From positions 2,680,501 through 2,744,500 of the forward strand of contig WPIO01000019.1 of NCBI GenBank assembly GCA_009760855.2: 64,000 nucleotides of DNA, in the 5' to 3' direction. This document shows positions 43,910 to 56,480 of this stretch, piece after piece (within the stretch, counting starts at the first letter, position 1; every line of letters begins with the position of its first letter). Origin of the DNA: Cristatella mucedo. Taxonomy: Eukaryota > Bryozoa > Phylactolaemata > Cristatellidae. The translations under genes and the position numbers were made by a program. Under the pieces are notes generated by a model. The model had not been told where the DNA came from. It searched no databases and saw only the letters and a program-made list of their open reading frames with translations.

Positions 43910-44884
43910 TCCATTATTTTCAATGTATTTAACCAGCTGCTTAGCAACAATTTTTTCAAGAATCTTTGATAAGAAATGAAGAATGGAAACTGGGCGATAA
44001 TTTGCTAGGACCTCTGTGTCTAATCCAGGCTTTTTAAGAATGGGTCCAACGAGTGCCGATTTGAAGGACTTGGGGACGACCTATTTTCCCAAAGAAGCAT
44101 TACAAATCTTTGTTATGGAAGGCTAAGTTGGTCTGCCAGTGAAGACCACAGAGATGAAGGTATAGGTTCTTCAGGAGATGAGCTCTTTTTGCTTATTAAG
44201 GCAGCCACATCGCATGCAGAAACATCGGAGAACCTTTTAAGGAAGGTCGTAGGTTGAGCAACCGCGATTGCTTTAGTCGGAGGGGGCTTAATGGAGGCAC
44301 GAATGTGCACAATTTTTTCAGTAAAGAAGGCTGAAAACTTTTCGGCTGAGCCCTTAATGTCTGGGGAGTCAGACCTCACAGCATTTGCCAGTAAATGGTT
44401 TACTGTCTTTAAATCTGTTTAGTGTCCGACTGGCAGGAATTCAGCTTCCTAATGAAAAAAGAAGCCCTTGGTTATTAAGCTTTCGGGTGCAAATTTGAAG
44501 GAAGTGTTTGAAATCGACTAGATCTGCATCAGACCCGATTTCTTGAAACGACGTTCAAGCCTGCGCTTAACCCGGCGCATCTTTAGGAGTTTTTTGTAAA
44601 TTGAAAGGAATCTCCACGACTTTGAACACGGATAGAGCGAACGGGAGCATGCTTGTCAAGAGCACTTCTGAATGTTATGTTCATAGCATCAGTGAGGGTA
44701 TCGAGGCTGCCGGTCGAGTCTGAATGCAGATCAAGAAGACGTGCATCACAAGCAGATTTCGAAAACTTTCCATGTCAATGCTTTGTAAGTTACGTCGTTT
44801 GACAAATTCAACATTGCCCAGTACGTATGAGGGAGCAGGAACACTAGAAGTTGCTGGCCAGAGAAGCTCTGGTGGAAGAGTCTG

Positions 44885-45013
44885 AAGCTGAGCACTGACA
44901 GCGCTCGGCCCTTGTGTAGCTCTCTAGAAGCTGAGCCCTGAAAGCGCTCGGCCCTTGTGTAGCTCTCTACAAGCTGAGCCCTGAAAGCGCTCGGCCCTTG
45001 TGCAGCTCTCTAG
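44885..45013. repeat. 43-bp minisatellite, three units
   Basis: Units start aagctgagc at 44,885, 44,928 and 44,971 and each contains gcgctcggcccttgtg. Units 2 and 3 are almost identical; unit 1 has two differences. Confidence 0.95.
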
Positions 45014-45057
45014 AAGCCTGACAAGCAGCCATCTGACCTGGCTGCTTGTCAGGCTTC
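45013..45057. repeat. Perfect hairpin, 18-bp stem, 9-nt loop
   Basis: gaagcctgacaagcagcc, loop atctgacct, then ggctgcttgtcaggcttc. Adjoins the 43-bp minisatellite. Confidence 0.97.
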
Positions 45058-45400
45058 CGGCAGCTAAGGAGACTTTCCGATTCGGTACCTAGGATGTCTG
45101 TGGGGAGGGGCGTTACCGGATGCAGTGTTAATCCGAATAGGCTTTCCTTGATGAAGGCCCACCACCTTAGATAAACTGATACCCGGTCTACTGCTATATA
45201 GTCTTCGCTTTTTATCAAGACAATTTTGATAAGGCAATTTTCATTCTGATGTTTTATGTAATCGATTTATCTTGATTCCCGGAGGGAATTAGTTGTGTCA
45301 ATACTCATGCGGCCAGGGCTTTGAGTGGTACTACTGCACAACCGCGGAAATATTGCTAACAACGGTAGAGAAGTCTTTCCTCACAGCAAAAATATATATG

Positions 45401-45905
45401 CAGTCAACCCTCGTTTACCGTGGTTTCCGTTCCAGACTCTACGGCGATAGGTGAATTTCCGCGAAGTAGGATTCTTTATTTATAAATCAATTATTTTCGT
45501 AGTCAGAGCAAAAATAACTTGATTGCGACCTAAATACGTCTTTCAACATTATTAGAGTCTCCAGAAGTGAAATAACACCATTTAGTCACCATTACATTTG
45601 TATCACCCAGTATATAATGTTAGACAAAATAAGAGAAAATAAGACATATTAGACTTTACAAATATCATATTGTTATTATTGTACATTTAATTGCACACAC
45701 ACAATTCTTACGAATAAACATCAAGCTATAAAAATAGCGCGTTTGGTGATGAAGTGACTAAGATATAGAGATGTACAGTGCACAGCAAAGAAGAGCAAGG
45801 TTAGCGCTCCTCTGGAGGCCCGACTTCAGTAGGAGAGTCTTCACGTGGTGCACTATCTTCAACAGGTGCGTCGCCGTCTTCTTCCGCACTCCGTGCGTAC
45901 AGTAA
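45401..45905 (-). mobile_element. Pogo/Tigger-like DNA transposon end
   Basis: A terminal sequence beginning cagtcaaccctcgttta at 45,401, with cgataggtgaatttccgcga following, is of the type ending many pogo/Tigger-like elements. Inside it, the - strand reads an acidic protein end, RSAEEDGDAPVEDSAPREDS then PTEVGPPEER and a stop at 45,801, as expected of a transposase tail. The other terminus was not found. Assignment is from memory of the family. Confidence 0.5.
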
Positions 45906-48134
45906 TTTTAATATTAATTGTAATACGGGGGTGTATAATTGACTCACGCAAACGAGCACGCTGTATCATTTTCGCTATTTCGATCACTTACTTTTTAATG
46001 AATATACTCGTTTTAAAATAAACGCAATAGAGTGAAGCGAAGCACGAGGTAGCGACAGATTCTTATAAAGAAATTGAACGGTTTAGACAATACCCGACGC
46101 ATTTAATACGAGTGAAATGTTGGCTCATATTTCGGCTTGACTGGCTAAAAATAGCTTCCCTTCGCTGATAAAACATTAACTGCAAACTTTAACTTAGCCA
46201 ACATAACTATACTGTTCGACGCTTTACTGCCAGACAGCGGACCGCTAAACGCAGAGACTCACCAGTTCACGTTTATCCTGCACATAGGCTCTGAGTGGGT
46301 GTGCTTGCATAAACGCACGTAAAAGCGTCCGCATTAGACTACGCTGGCTTTCGTACCTATGCATAATTGATTACTTAAATGAACTATATTTTACTAGCAC
46401 GTCTACTGTGCCGGCACGCCATGTCACCACACTCGCAGCGCTTTTTTTGAAGAGTAGCACGAGGATCAGTCCTTGGGCCGCTACTTTTTACTCCGCGCAT
46501 GCGGATCAGCACGGGAAGATAAGGCGAGTAGTCCACCCGTTCCCGGATTTGGCTGCCACGCTGCCGATACGCAGCTGTCTGTACGTCATCTCTCCAAGGG
46601 GAGCTACTTGTAGAGATGCAGAAGGTAGGTACACGATGTACATATGTACATGTATCTACGTGTAAATAGCACATTCTATGGTACTTAGGTACAAGGGGAG
46701 CTACTGTTGCTAAGTAGCTTCTGAAATCATCTGGCTTGACTACTCCAGTCGCGCGTGCTAGCTGCCTTAACTTTAATAACATAAAAAGAGGAACGTCCTT
46801 AAATTTTCAGGATAATGTCCTTATTGAAAGTTCGAGGCTTCACGAGCTAGATAGAACACGGTGGACATAATACTGCCGCCAAATTCCGCAGATATCAGCT
46901 TCAAATTAATTGGCTATAGCTTCGAGCCTTCAATTTTGAAAAATCCTTTAAGTGTCGAGTTGTTGGGACTATTGCAGAGTATTTCTTGGTGGGCTCTCAA
47001 GCAAAGGTCCCACGCAGAGCTGTGTTTCGCAACAAATTCTCAGAGACAAAAGTTGGGACTAGGTGATACCATAGTAATGCTAATGAGTACCGTAATGTTT
47101 TGGTGGAACGGAGGCCTTTGAACGAGGCGTTTTTTAATAGGCTTAGGAATGCATGGCATTCAGGTAGGAACGGCACAACACTTGATTTTATTTTGTCTTA
47201 AAGCACACTTCTACCGCTAGAGCTTAGATCGGCTGAAGCTTGTAGGCTCATTGCTCTAACCTGCTTTGCTTCCACGGTCAAAGATCGGTGAACCGGATTT
47301 CGATGAGTCCCTTATAATGTGTATTTCGTCGTTCCTGGTTTTTTAAGCCACTTCCTTGCTTGATAAATCGATAGTGAAATCGTGTTCACTTTTTTAATGC
47401 TTTCAGTGCATCTGTATATTTACGCATAATTGTTTATGCACGAGACACTATCTTTTCTTCTTTCTTTGTCAGCAATAATGATTTGATCATGCATAAGTTA
47501 AATGTTTTATTGCTATTATTTTTAGCACATCATAAGTGGCTATGGTTTTTCATATTTCAGTGATGCGTTGCTTAAGTTTACAGAGTTCTAGTAAGTTTGT
47601 GTTGTATGAAAAGCTGAGACGATCTCATTGTGGCCTTAAAGCTCTTTTAAATGACAACAAGTTAGAGTACGTATTTACCAAAATCCCCGTCCTTCAGTGG
47701 CTATGCTTTAACTACTATATAGCGCCAACTTCGTAAAACCTACCAAACATCCATAAGCACCATCAAGCTGTAGATGATTATACAAAAGAGGTTGCAGCAC
47801 TTATGAAATAGGTAATCTAGTAATACTTAACTCAAATTTCTTCCTCTAGCCTAAGACCTTCCGACTGAAAAAACTATATCTGCGCAGACGACTTTGGGCA
47901 CAGCACTTCAAGCTTGGAACAAGATTTACTGTCCGACTCGTTACTGACAGTGATAATTATTGCTGCTCGCTGTTATGCCTAGCCTTCCCCGTACAGTCGT
48001 CGGTCTTCTCGATAAGCTTGTCACTCTTAGCAATTGTAATACCAGTTCTCTTTGTCAGAACGTAGTACTTTTCACAAAAATTATTTGCGTAGTCAAAAAT
48101 ACTTTGGGCATTTCTGGAGTCCGTACTTCGTAAA
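45906..48134. other. No gene recognised; AT-rich
   Basis: May include the decayed body of the transposon entered at 45.4 kb. The frame at 46,861-47,121 (+) has no family resemblance. Confidence 0.35.
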
Positions 48135-49105
48135 TAATAATATTAACACACCTGATATAGCGCCCTCGGATTACTCAACCTCTTTCTAGGCGCTTTTCAT
48201 TTGCTGCAAAGGAAGTGTAGTTTGGTTCGCACATCAGAGAGCCAGGTGATAAAAAACGCCAACGGTTTATTGCACAAGGCACGGAGCCGCAAGACGCATG
48301 ACTGCCTTCGCCCCCTTCTCACACTCAAGTCTCCTCTCCTCGACTCCGGCTGTCCCTTGGCCGACCCCGATGGTGAATCCAACATCTGTTCACCAGTGGG
48401 TTATCGGCCTGCGTCAACGCCTCATTAGAAGTGGACCACAGCTGTGCACAGGCCCCTCTCGATGATGCTCCCATCAGCTGTTGAGGAAAGGAGCGGTACC
48501 AGCTCGCATGCAATCGAACTACAGAAAGCACGATCGAATGGTTCGTGTTAGTATGCTCAATTAACAACAAGAATAACATGGTTAGGGGTGACATACACAG
48601 GGTCAGCATGCAAGTATGGTTAGTGGCAGCATGCACAGTGTTGGCACGCATAAACACATGCAGGTTAAATCATAAGATCCCACTAAATGCTCTCATAAAT
48701 ATATGCGTTTTTACTTATTTTTTAATTTGGACAAGTCAGGAGATGTCGTGAAGCAGGTCGGAAGGCTTTGGGAGCATGCGAACTAAAGGCACGGTCTCCA
48801 AAGGATTCGAGGTTATTACAAGGTATAGGTAAACAGTTCGATTACGAAAAGTGGGTGGTACGATGCTTAGTCTGGTTAAAGAGTAGATCTGATAGGTAGG
48901 CTGGAGCCAATGAATGAAGGGACCTAAAAGTGAGTGACAAAACCTTGAAGTCGATGCGTTGCTTGACTGGTATCAAATACAAGTCGGCGAGAAGTGGTGT
49001 GATGTGGCAGCTGCGACGCTCAAAACAGACAAACCTAGCTGCAGAGTTTTGCGCCAGTTTTAAGCGCCTACTAGCTCAATACTAGCATGTCGGAATGTTG
49101 CAGTA
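48135..49105 (-). mobile_element. CR1-X LINE 3' part, split by a solo LTR
   Basis: Inverted tail (tagcgccctcgg...ctaggcgcttttcatttgc) at 48,150-48,215 resumes after the LTR at about 48,529 (aggggtgacatacacagg...) and continues into the inverted coding end to about 49,105. Confidence 0.85.
48216..48523 (-). mobile_element. Probable solo LTR (308 bp)
   Basis: The element starts tgtagtt and ends aactaca, giving the TG...CA ends and a 7-bp inverted terminus of LTRs. It is flanked by ggaag (48,211-48,215) and gaaag (48,524-48,528), a 5-bp target duplication with one mismatch; uninterrupted CR1-X has a single ggaag there. The - strand has AATAAA at 48,271-48,266, about 50 bp before its 3' end. No gag or pol is nearby. 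Confidence 0.72.
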
Positions 49106-49697
49106 GTCATCTTTTGGCAGTCGCACTGATGGATAGTCATTCAAAGTCATGTTTGCAGTTGAGTTTGAATTGCCTTTCGCGGGTGGTGAGCAGGATGGAT
49201 AGCTTATCGTTGGGCTAACCTTCTGGATACTGCGCTTGGGCCAATGCTGGTGATGCAAGTTACATCAGCTGTACCGGGTGCGTGCAAAGGGCTCACAATG
49301 CAAACCAACCGGATAACTCAGAGTGCCTAAGATTTGTGTAGTCAACAGTCGCGGACTTGATGTTGACTCGGCGCCGGCACTGTTTGCTCTGCACGGAGGT
49401 CTCGACTGAACGCAAGGAGCATGCATCGATAAGAAGGGCAGTCGGCCATTGCGTTGACATAGCGTAAGCATGCTGTACACTCGCGTTCAGCCGTCTTTAT
49501 TAGCTTGGCCCACCAAAAGCCTGGGCAGCAGGATGTACATATCCTGCAGCTGGTGCGAAGCCTGCACAGCGTGCAGAGCTGGCAGAGCACGACGCAGAGA
49601 CGACGTGCAGTCTAGCCGCGCCCGTCTGCCAGGCACGCGCACGTGCTGGCAGACCGGCTGTCTCACCTGCGCGCCGGCGCCGCGGCTTTATCGGCAG

Positions 49698-49746
49698 GTG
49701 TCTGCTCCAGCAGGAGTCTGCTCCAGCAGGAGTCTGCTCCAGCAGC
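49698..49746. repeat. 16-bp tandem repeat, three units
   Basis: Unit tctgctccagcaggag, itself nearly self-complementary (ctgctccagcag), repeated three times. Confidence 0.93.
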
Positions 49747-50196
49747 ATCCTCGGGTCGCACGTCGTGGCGAACGGATGCAGCACAGCTCTCAGCGGGCAG
49801 CTGGCTCTTGACTGCCGACGGCTTAGCTTTGCTGATCTGGCACTCTCCGTTCGCGACTGTTTAATCAGCAAACAGTCGGTAGGCAACGGTAAACGCATCC
49901 ACTTGTAATTAGTCCGGCGATCATCTCGCTAATATTAAGCAATTAAAGCGGTCTTTGGTCAGGCGGACAGGGCTTGAACAGCCTACCACTCAGGTCGGGC
50001 ATGTCGGCAGCTTCTGTCATCGGGCTGCTTCCATAAGACCTGACACTGGCTGCTGATTCGGGAGGGGGGCCGACAATGTTGGCTTACATGTCGTCACCAT
50101 AGCGTGTGTGGAGTGCTTTAAACGACCGTACCTGGTGCTCACGGCTCTTCTCCTTCGCATGTGGACAATAAAGCATGTTCGTAGTTCTAAGTCTAT

Positions 50197-50285
50197 ATAC
50201 TTAATTTGAATAGTGCCGTAAGAGAACATACTATCCAGGCGCTTTACATATATCTAAGGTCTCAAGCCCACCTTGGTCGCCAAAG
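50197..50285 (-). repeat. SINE-A 3' fragment
   Basis: atagtgccgtaagagaacat then ccaggcgctttacatat and gtctcaagcccaccttggtc are the inverted tail and B-box region of SINE-A. Confidence 0.6.
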
Positions 50286-51625
50286 GAGAACATCTTGGCC
50301 GTGGGTAAAATCAGGGTGGCGCGAAATGCTACAGTAGCCATTGTGGCACAAAACAGTTTTCTCTTAGTGAAATCGAAGTTAAATGAATAAGATCGTATGT
50401 GCGCCAGCAGGTGAGCAAGCGAATTTAGGTTTGCACCCAGGCCGTTATTAAGATGGAGGACAAACGCAGCAGTGGCTGAATGTAAGATTTCAACTTGGCT
50501 AATTATTCCTTGCGTTAGCATGCTCAATAATTAGATAGGAGAACTCAGCATGTGCTAAATAGCTGTAGCTGATGAATCAGTGCACAGTGCATTCGCAGCA
50601 TACCAGTTTTGGTAGTCAGAGACATTCCGCTAAGACTAACTATAGTCTGATTGACGACTGCGTAGCCTTTTAGCAACAGTTTGAATGCTAACAGGATTCG
50701 GGAGGGCTTGTGGTTTTTTATTTTGCGTACAGAAATCACTACTTAAGAGACTTAACCTTTCGCATGAAGAAGCTCAGAATTTAAATTTTCGTAAGACTTC
50801 ACAATAGACTCCAATGACTCGCTGGAACTAATTAACACTCATTCGTACGTAGCGATCCTGACTTGGACTTGGCTTTTTAGCCTAATAATAATACTTTATT
50901 TTAGAATTTGCTCTTGATATTACGAGCTATACACTAAATCTTACTCACCCACTTACACAGTCAATGCACATGGATTCAATGAACAAGCCTCAGCACTGAA
51001 TGAAGTTAATCGGCACAAGCTCCTGGAACGATAGACTGCTGAATGTCCGGACTCCTTGCCAAGAGTGGCAAAGTTAAAATTAAACAAATTAATATTGAAA
51101 TATCTTATCTCGTTCTTGCCAATAGTGCCTATGTGGCCATTAAATTAGACTACCGGCGACTTAATAGTAATATAGTACGCTGATATGGAAGTATCTATAA
51201 CGGTTCATGTTCAGTTGGCTTGGTCGACAATCGAGAAACAAATAAAATTATGACTTGATCATGCGCCAGTGGATGCACCTAAATGGAGATGCGAACAAAA
51301 CATGTCGGATCAGAAACGATTCAGTCGAGCCTAATTAAACCTGCCGTATTAGAAACAGCACGGAGGTGAAGGGCACGTACGTAAATAGATGGCTTAATCA
51401 AAGCTGCGTCAGAAACGCTTCTAGCTGGGCAGCACCGTGTATCAGGAACAGCAAGGCCATTACCAGGAATCCGCTCAGGAGGGTTAACGTTCAGGGAGAT
51501 TGATAAACGCAGCCTTTGCTCAAGCCTGGAAATCATAATATCCGCATGTCTCAAAAGGGCATGTCGCCAAGCTTAAGAGTGGGCTGGAGTCTGGCAATCC
51601 CCTCACTACGCCCCTGCTAATGTGT

Positions 51626-52450
51626 CACTGTCTTGTCTGTCGCACAAAGAGTGATTTCCTAGCTGCATGCATTGATGACATCCGCACATGGATGGCAGCA
51701 AATTTTCTAAAACTAAACGATGACAAAACTAATTTATTTGTTATGGGCAAACCCAGTGTGATTCAGAGATTGGAAAGGCTGACGCTCAAAATTGGCTCTG
51801 CCAGCATATCTCCAGTTGAATCAGCTCGAAATCTAGGTGTCATATTCCAAAGCGACCTCTCGTTAGACGACCATATCAGCTCCACAGTCAAATCCGCCTA
51901 TTTTCAGCTTCATAACATTGCTAAAATTCGGGCTTGTTTAGATAAAGATACCACATCTAAGTTGGTCCATGCATTCGTGACATCCCGTCTCGACTTCTGC
52001 AACTCACTGCTCGCTGGCCTACCAGCATGTGCGATCAGGCGATTGCAGCTGGTGCAAAACTCGGCAGCTAGACTTGTCTGTCGTGTGCGTCACAGTTGCC
52101 GCATTACTCCACTTCTCGCCGACCTGCACTGGCTACCAGTCAAGCAACGGATTGACTACAAGGTTTTGTCGCTCACTTTTAGGTCCCTTCATTCTATGGC
52201 TCCAGCCAATCTTTCAGATATACTACCCCATCAGGCCAAGCATCGTACCACTCGCTTTTCGGAATCCAACAGTTTACAAATACCTTGTACAAACCTTAAA
52301 TCCTTTGGAGACCGTGCCTTTGTTTTTCAAGCATGATTTTACTTACCATTCAATTGCATTTCACTTTGCAGCAAATGTAAAGCGCCTAGAGAGAGATTAA
52401 GTTCTCTGAGGGTGCTTTATCAAGTGAATTATTATTATTATTATTATTAC
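51626..52450 (+). mobile_element. CR1-X LINE, truncated both in 5' and internally
   Basis: An open frame runs from about 51,640 to 52,336 (LAACIDDIRTWMAANFLKLN through FSESNSLQIPCTNLKSFGDR). It then jumps at about 52,322 from the coding end straight to the distal 3' UTR (tttttcaagcatgatttta). The tail and (att)n end it at 52,450. Lacks the catalytic YADD. Confidence 0.88.
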
Positions 52451-52762
52451 CGTTCAGCGTCATTGTAAGGTGACGAATTTCCTGGTGAAGGGATCGAGTA
52501 GCTAATGCTAGTTTCGCACAATACCGAGCTCAGTCTTTGGTGATCTTGAAAAGATCTTGAGCAACTTTGGCTGGTAACATAACTGTTGATGTTTACACAA
52601 ACCACTTCCTCGTTCTTCACCTTGATTATCGGCCAGCAGTGATTCATAGCCTGGTGCCGTCGTTCGGCACGTCCAGTGACATCGTGATAGAATCTGGGTA
52701 GTCTCAAAATATTCTTCAATAGGTGAATTTAATATGTTACCTGCGGGCCTGAATTTGTAATC
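52451..52762. other. No gene recognised
   Basis: Nothing recognisable on either strand. Confidence 0.4.
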
Positions 52763-52850
52763 TATAACTGCAAGCTCTGGTGATAGCCATAAGTCTCTTC
52801 TGCTGTTACATAAATGAGGCTGTTGAATCGGCTAACCTTTAACTTACAAC
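52763..52850 (+). repeat. SINE-B variant 3' fragment
   Basis: ctgcaagctctggtgatagc followed by gaggctgttgaatcggctaa. The head is missing. Confidence 0.65.
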
Positions 52851-52934
52851 TTTAACTTCAAAAGGCATACAGCTATATGAATGCATGCATGTATTTTTCC
52901 ACGTAGGTACAAGTAAGCATAAATAAATTAAGGT

Positions 52935-53175
52935 ACGGCCAGTTCCTCCCTGAGCGTTTCCCCCTGGACATTCTTTCCTCCTCCCCGACATTTCCCTCCG
53001 GACATTCCCCCTCCCCCGACATTTCCCGTATGTGGTTTAGGGTTTTAGGGTTTAGGGTTTGTGGTTTGGGGTTTATTGTTTTAGGGCTTAGGGTTTAGTG
53101 GTTAGGGTTTTAGGGTTTAGGGTTTTGAGAGTTTAAAGTTTAGGGTTTTAGGATTTAGGATTTAGAGTTTAGGGT
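52935..53175. repeat. C-rich motif repeats followed by degenerate TTTAGGG-type repeats
   Basis: 52,965-53,028 repeats gacatttccc and ggacattc units. 53,033-53,175 is a run of ttaggg, tttaggg and ttttaggg variants on the + strand. Confidence 0.9.
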
Positions 53176-54056
53176 GGGCTGCGCCTCCGCCGCCTAAATC
53201 CACCCATGCTCGGATTCCGCGCTTTAATTAGTGCATTTTAGGGCGTAGCGAGATCTCTCGAGATTAAGTTATACTCAGTAGACCTCTGAGGCTTCACGCT
53301 CATTTGCAGGAGCGGGCGGCACGACGTTGCGTGTGTCCGCTTTGACGGGTACGAACGCGTGCCTGGCGGCGTCGAGCGGCACCGAACTACCGCGGGACCG
53401 AACTGTATAGCTCGCCGCCACCGCCGGTGCCGTAACTGCCGCCGCCGCAGTCACAGCCGCCGCCGCTCGCTCCCATTATAAACCATCCTTCCAATTCATC
53501 CATCCTTTCAATTATACTGAGTTGGTTTTATTTCAATAGAGCGTCAACTTGATTTGATCATGTATATGTATATATATTTTTTATTTATAAGAATAAAAGA
53601 AATAGAATATAAGAATATATATATATATATATATATTCTTAGCTATACATTCACCAACATAGGGTAGAATGTCCAACCTCGGGGGTGGGGAAATGTCCTA
53701 AAACCAAATGGATCAACCCCTATACTAAGCTAGGCTTGTAAGTCAGTTATGCAGTTAGTTTGTAAGTCTGTCACGGTCACTGACGTCACGCTTACATTCT
53801 GTCCATTGTAATATTTATAGTACTACTACGAAGATACAGCAATTAGAAGTGTCACGTAAAACAGCCAAACTGGGGGAGATAATTTGCTAATTTGTACGTG
53901 TAATTGCAACATTGACTCTCAGTTTAAATAAAAAATGCCTCGCTGTGGCTACCTTTTGCAAGCGCTGGGCATGCATAAATAGAATCTGCCCGTGATTGGT
54001 TTTTGATGTGGACGTTACATAGTTAATATAAATTTAAATATACTCAGCCGGTCAGT
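53176..54056. other. No gene recognised
   Basis: Includes a GC-rich cgccgc tract at 53,405-53,475 and a tatatata stretch at about 53,615-53,636 inside AT-rich sequence. Confidence 0.4.
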
Positions 54057-54222
54057 ACAAAATAGTTCACTTGTATAGCGCCTTAAGTAGAACCTAATCT
54101 CTATTCAGGCGTTTCACATATGCCAAGGGGCTCGACTTTACGTCCACCGCAGACCTAGATTTGGACTTACCTTAACGTAACTTAAAGTACCTTAACCGCT
54201 AGGGCCAAACCAACACGGCACG
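54057..54222 (-). repeat. SINE-A copy
   Basis: Inverted tail (tatagcgccttaagtag...ctattcaggcgtttcacata), then ggggctcgactttacg and aaccgctagggccaaaccaa. Internally expanded in the middle. Confidence 0.75.
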
Positions 54223-56480
54223 TTCCGTAAACTTAATTCAATGCGGATTCGCTACATGGTGCTGATGAATAAATTTCATAAAATTTTATTTACGTTAGTT
54301 TTTTAAGAAAACTAATAAATATAACTGTGAATTATGTATTCAGTTTTGTTGGCACGGATATTCTTCAGAAACTTCAAAGCTTAAACATTTTCCCTTTGCA
54401 CATACACTGTCTAAGCCGGACATGGTTCAAAGCAAAGAGAGTTTTCAATAAACCTGTTTGAACTACAAATCTTCCTGCTAAGTTTTATGGTAGACTGGAA
54501 TTTAAGAAATCCGATTAAAACTGTTTCCATACGATTGGCTATAGCAGTGTGGGCATGAAACGAAGATTTTAAAGACCTGTTAGGGCAGGTGGAAAGCATT
54601 ATCTGAGGTGCTCTCAGGAGACATTCCTAAAAAGCCATCGTTTTGCTACCACGCAAGTATATTTCGCGGGAAACAGGACCTCATAACATCGGAGTAATTT
54701 AAATGATCAGCAATAAAAAATTGCTCTGAATAAATTAACCACTACACTATAAACTATGGGCAATGCAAAATGTGACTTGTGTCGATAACCAGTTTTGGAA
54801 TCATTTCGTGTTTTGAGCGGTGCACCTTTTCCTGGATAATAGTTTCCTAAAGCTACTCAATTCCTAGTTTATCAAAAAATTCATTTAGACCATTAATTTT
54901 GGAGAAATTCATCATTAGTTTATTGTATAAGCGTCTTGGCCCAACTTCAATATTTTTTCCCCAAAAGTACCATCTCGGGCATATCCAAAAAATCTCCGTG
55001 CGAAATAAGGGACAATTTAAGATTAATTATCTCCTAAAACCAGTACTGTGTACAAACTGGAAGATTACTTTTGACGCTGCCAGAACACGCTTTCTTTCTG
55101 CGTTTTTCTAGCTCTTGCGAGAAAATCTAATTGAAAACGTACACAATTTTGGTAAAAATATTACCTAGCGCTGCGAATGTTATTGCTCATAAATATTTTT
55201 TTTAACCTATTTGAAGGCTTTAGAGCAAGTCTCGTGGTGCGAATAATGGCCCTACCCTGGTGACTTACGCAACAGGCTGCCATTATTGAAGGTGTCCTTT
55301 CTTACTGCCTAGGGTGCAACAACGAGGTACTGCTGTTGGCTTGCGTTCATTCGAATTGCCTGAACTTCAGAGACTTTGTATCATATTTTAATGTGCACCA
55401 TGATGTGTTTATATGTAAAAGTATGCACCGGTACGCAGATCGGTATTTAGCAATACTATTGGTTCCGGCACATCCTTTTGTCCGTGTGACACTTATAGGA
55501 GGTTGGTGCTTTAATGCGCACGCACAGATGCACTGCCGATTTCTGATGCTCCCTGAGATGTGCACTACTTGCTGCTAGCTTATTTTCTGTGGACCGCGGC
55601 GGGCAAATGCTGGCGCCAATTTTCGCGCTTCGAGGGGCTCAGCTTTAACTGCTGCGGTGCGAGTGAGTGGCCGGTTGCAAAGGGTTCAGCACTGATTGGC
55701 ACTGCTGACGCTTAACGTTTCGCAGTGCGGCCACCAGAAATGCTAGTACGCGTAGAGAGTATGAGCTCGGAGGGTTTCCACTTGAGAAATTAGGTTGTAA
55801 AATTTGTAAAGAAGAGCCTACTGAGTAATGAGTCATTGGGCCATCCAACTACGGTAGATGACGGCTGCTAATCCCGAGCTGTAATGGAGCAACAGCACAG
55901 GTGAGTTCACGTAAGTCTCCGAAGAGCTGAGTCCGTAGTTGCCATCGACCGCACTCTGTGAAACATTTTTCCCGAGTATTAGGTTCCATTTCCTAATTTG
56001 GTGTGTGCATCAAATTATTGAAAACGGGCACAGCTCCCTAAAAAGTTTGCTTTTGTGACCAGGACAGGGATCTTTACGATATCTACTCTTTTCCAGTGTG
56101 AAAATGGAAGACCTCGAGTCCTTCAGTTCAGATTTAATGCGAATAAACAGCACATTGATAAGAAATAATAGGTACTTATATTTAAGTAATACAAAAATGG
56201 CCCACAGAGATTTAAAAGTCAGAAGTCTACCATTGTTTACGGATTTTTGAGATTTTGTGGAAATCACTTTCAAAAATCAATCCCAAACTTAGTGGCCCAT
56301 CATAATTTCATAATACAGTCCTCGGTAGCTACGTTCAAAGTCCACTAAATCCTGGTAAGCGCTCGCCTTATTCTTTCGATAAAGTCTCCGTGTTCTCGTT
56401 AAATATGTAATAGATGATAATTCAGGATATGAACTTTAAAGGACAATCTGCAGCCCACTGGGCCATAAATATAAAATATT
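54223..56480. other. No gene recognised; AT-rich
   Basis: Several open frames of 60-90 codons on both strands (for example 54,411-54,599 -, 54,899-55,111 +, 56,010-56,273 -) have ordinary composition but no family or splice support. Confidence 0.3.

Larger units (their letters stand above)
42471..44870 (-). mobile_element. CR1-Y LINE, longest copy, frameshifted
   Basis: On the - strand: a linker region (44,870 downward), a pre-RT frame at 44,379-44,113 (FSAFFTEKIVHIRASI, SSPEEPIPSSLWSSLADQ), RT at 43,909-43,178, a C-terminal frame at 43,181-42,564, then the 3' UTR. It ends gagttagagacggagata and cattacattaca at about 42,471. No endonuclease domain is seen, so it is probably 5'-truncated. Confidence 0.9.
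49106..51625. other. No gene recognised
   Basis: Contains a GC-rich stretch at 49,490-49,850 with a short tandem repeat and a SINE-A relic at 50,197-50,285. Other open frames are short and unsupported. Confidence 0.35.
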
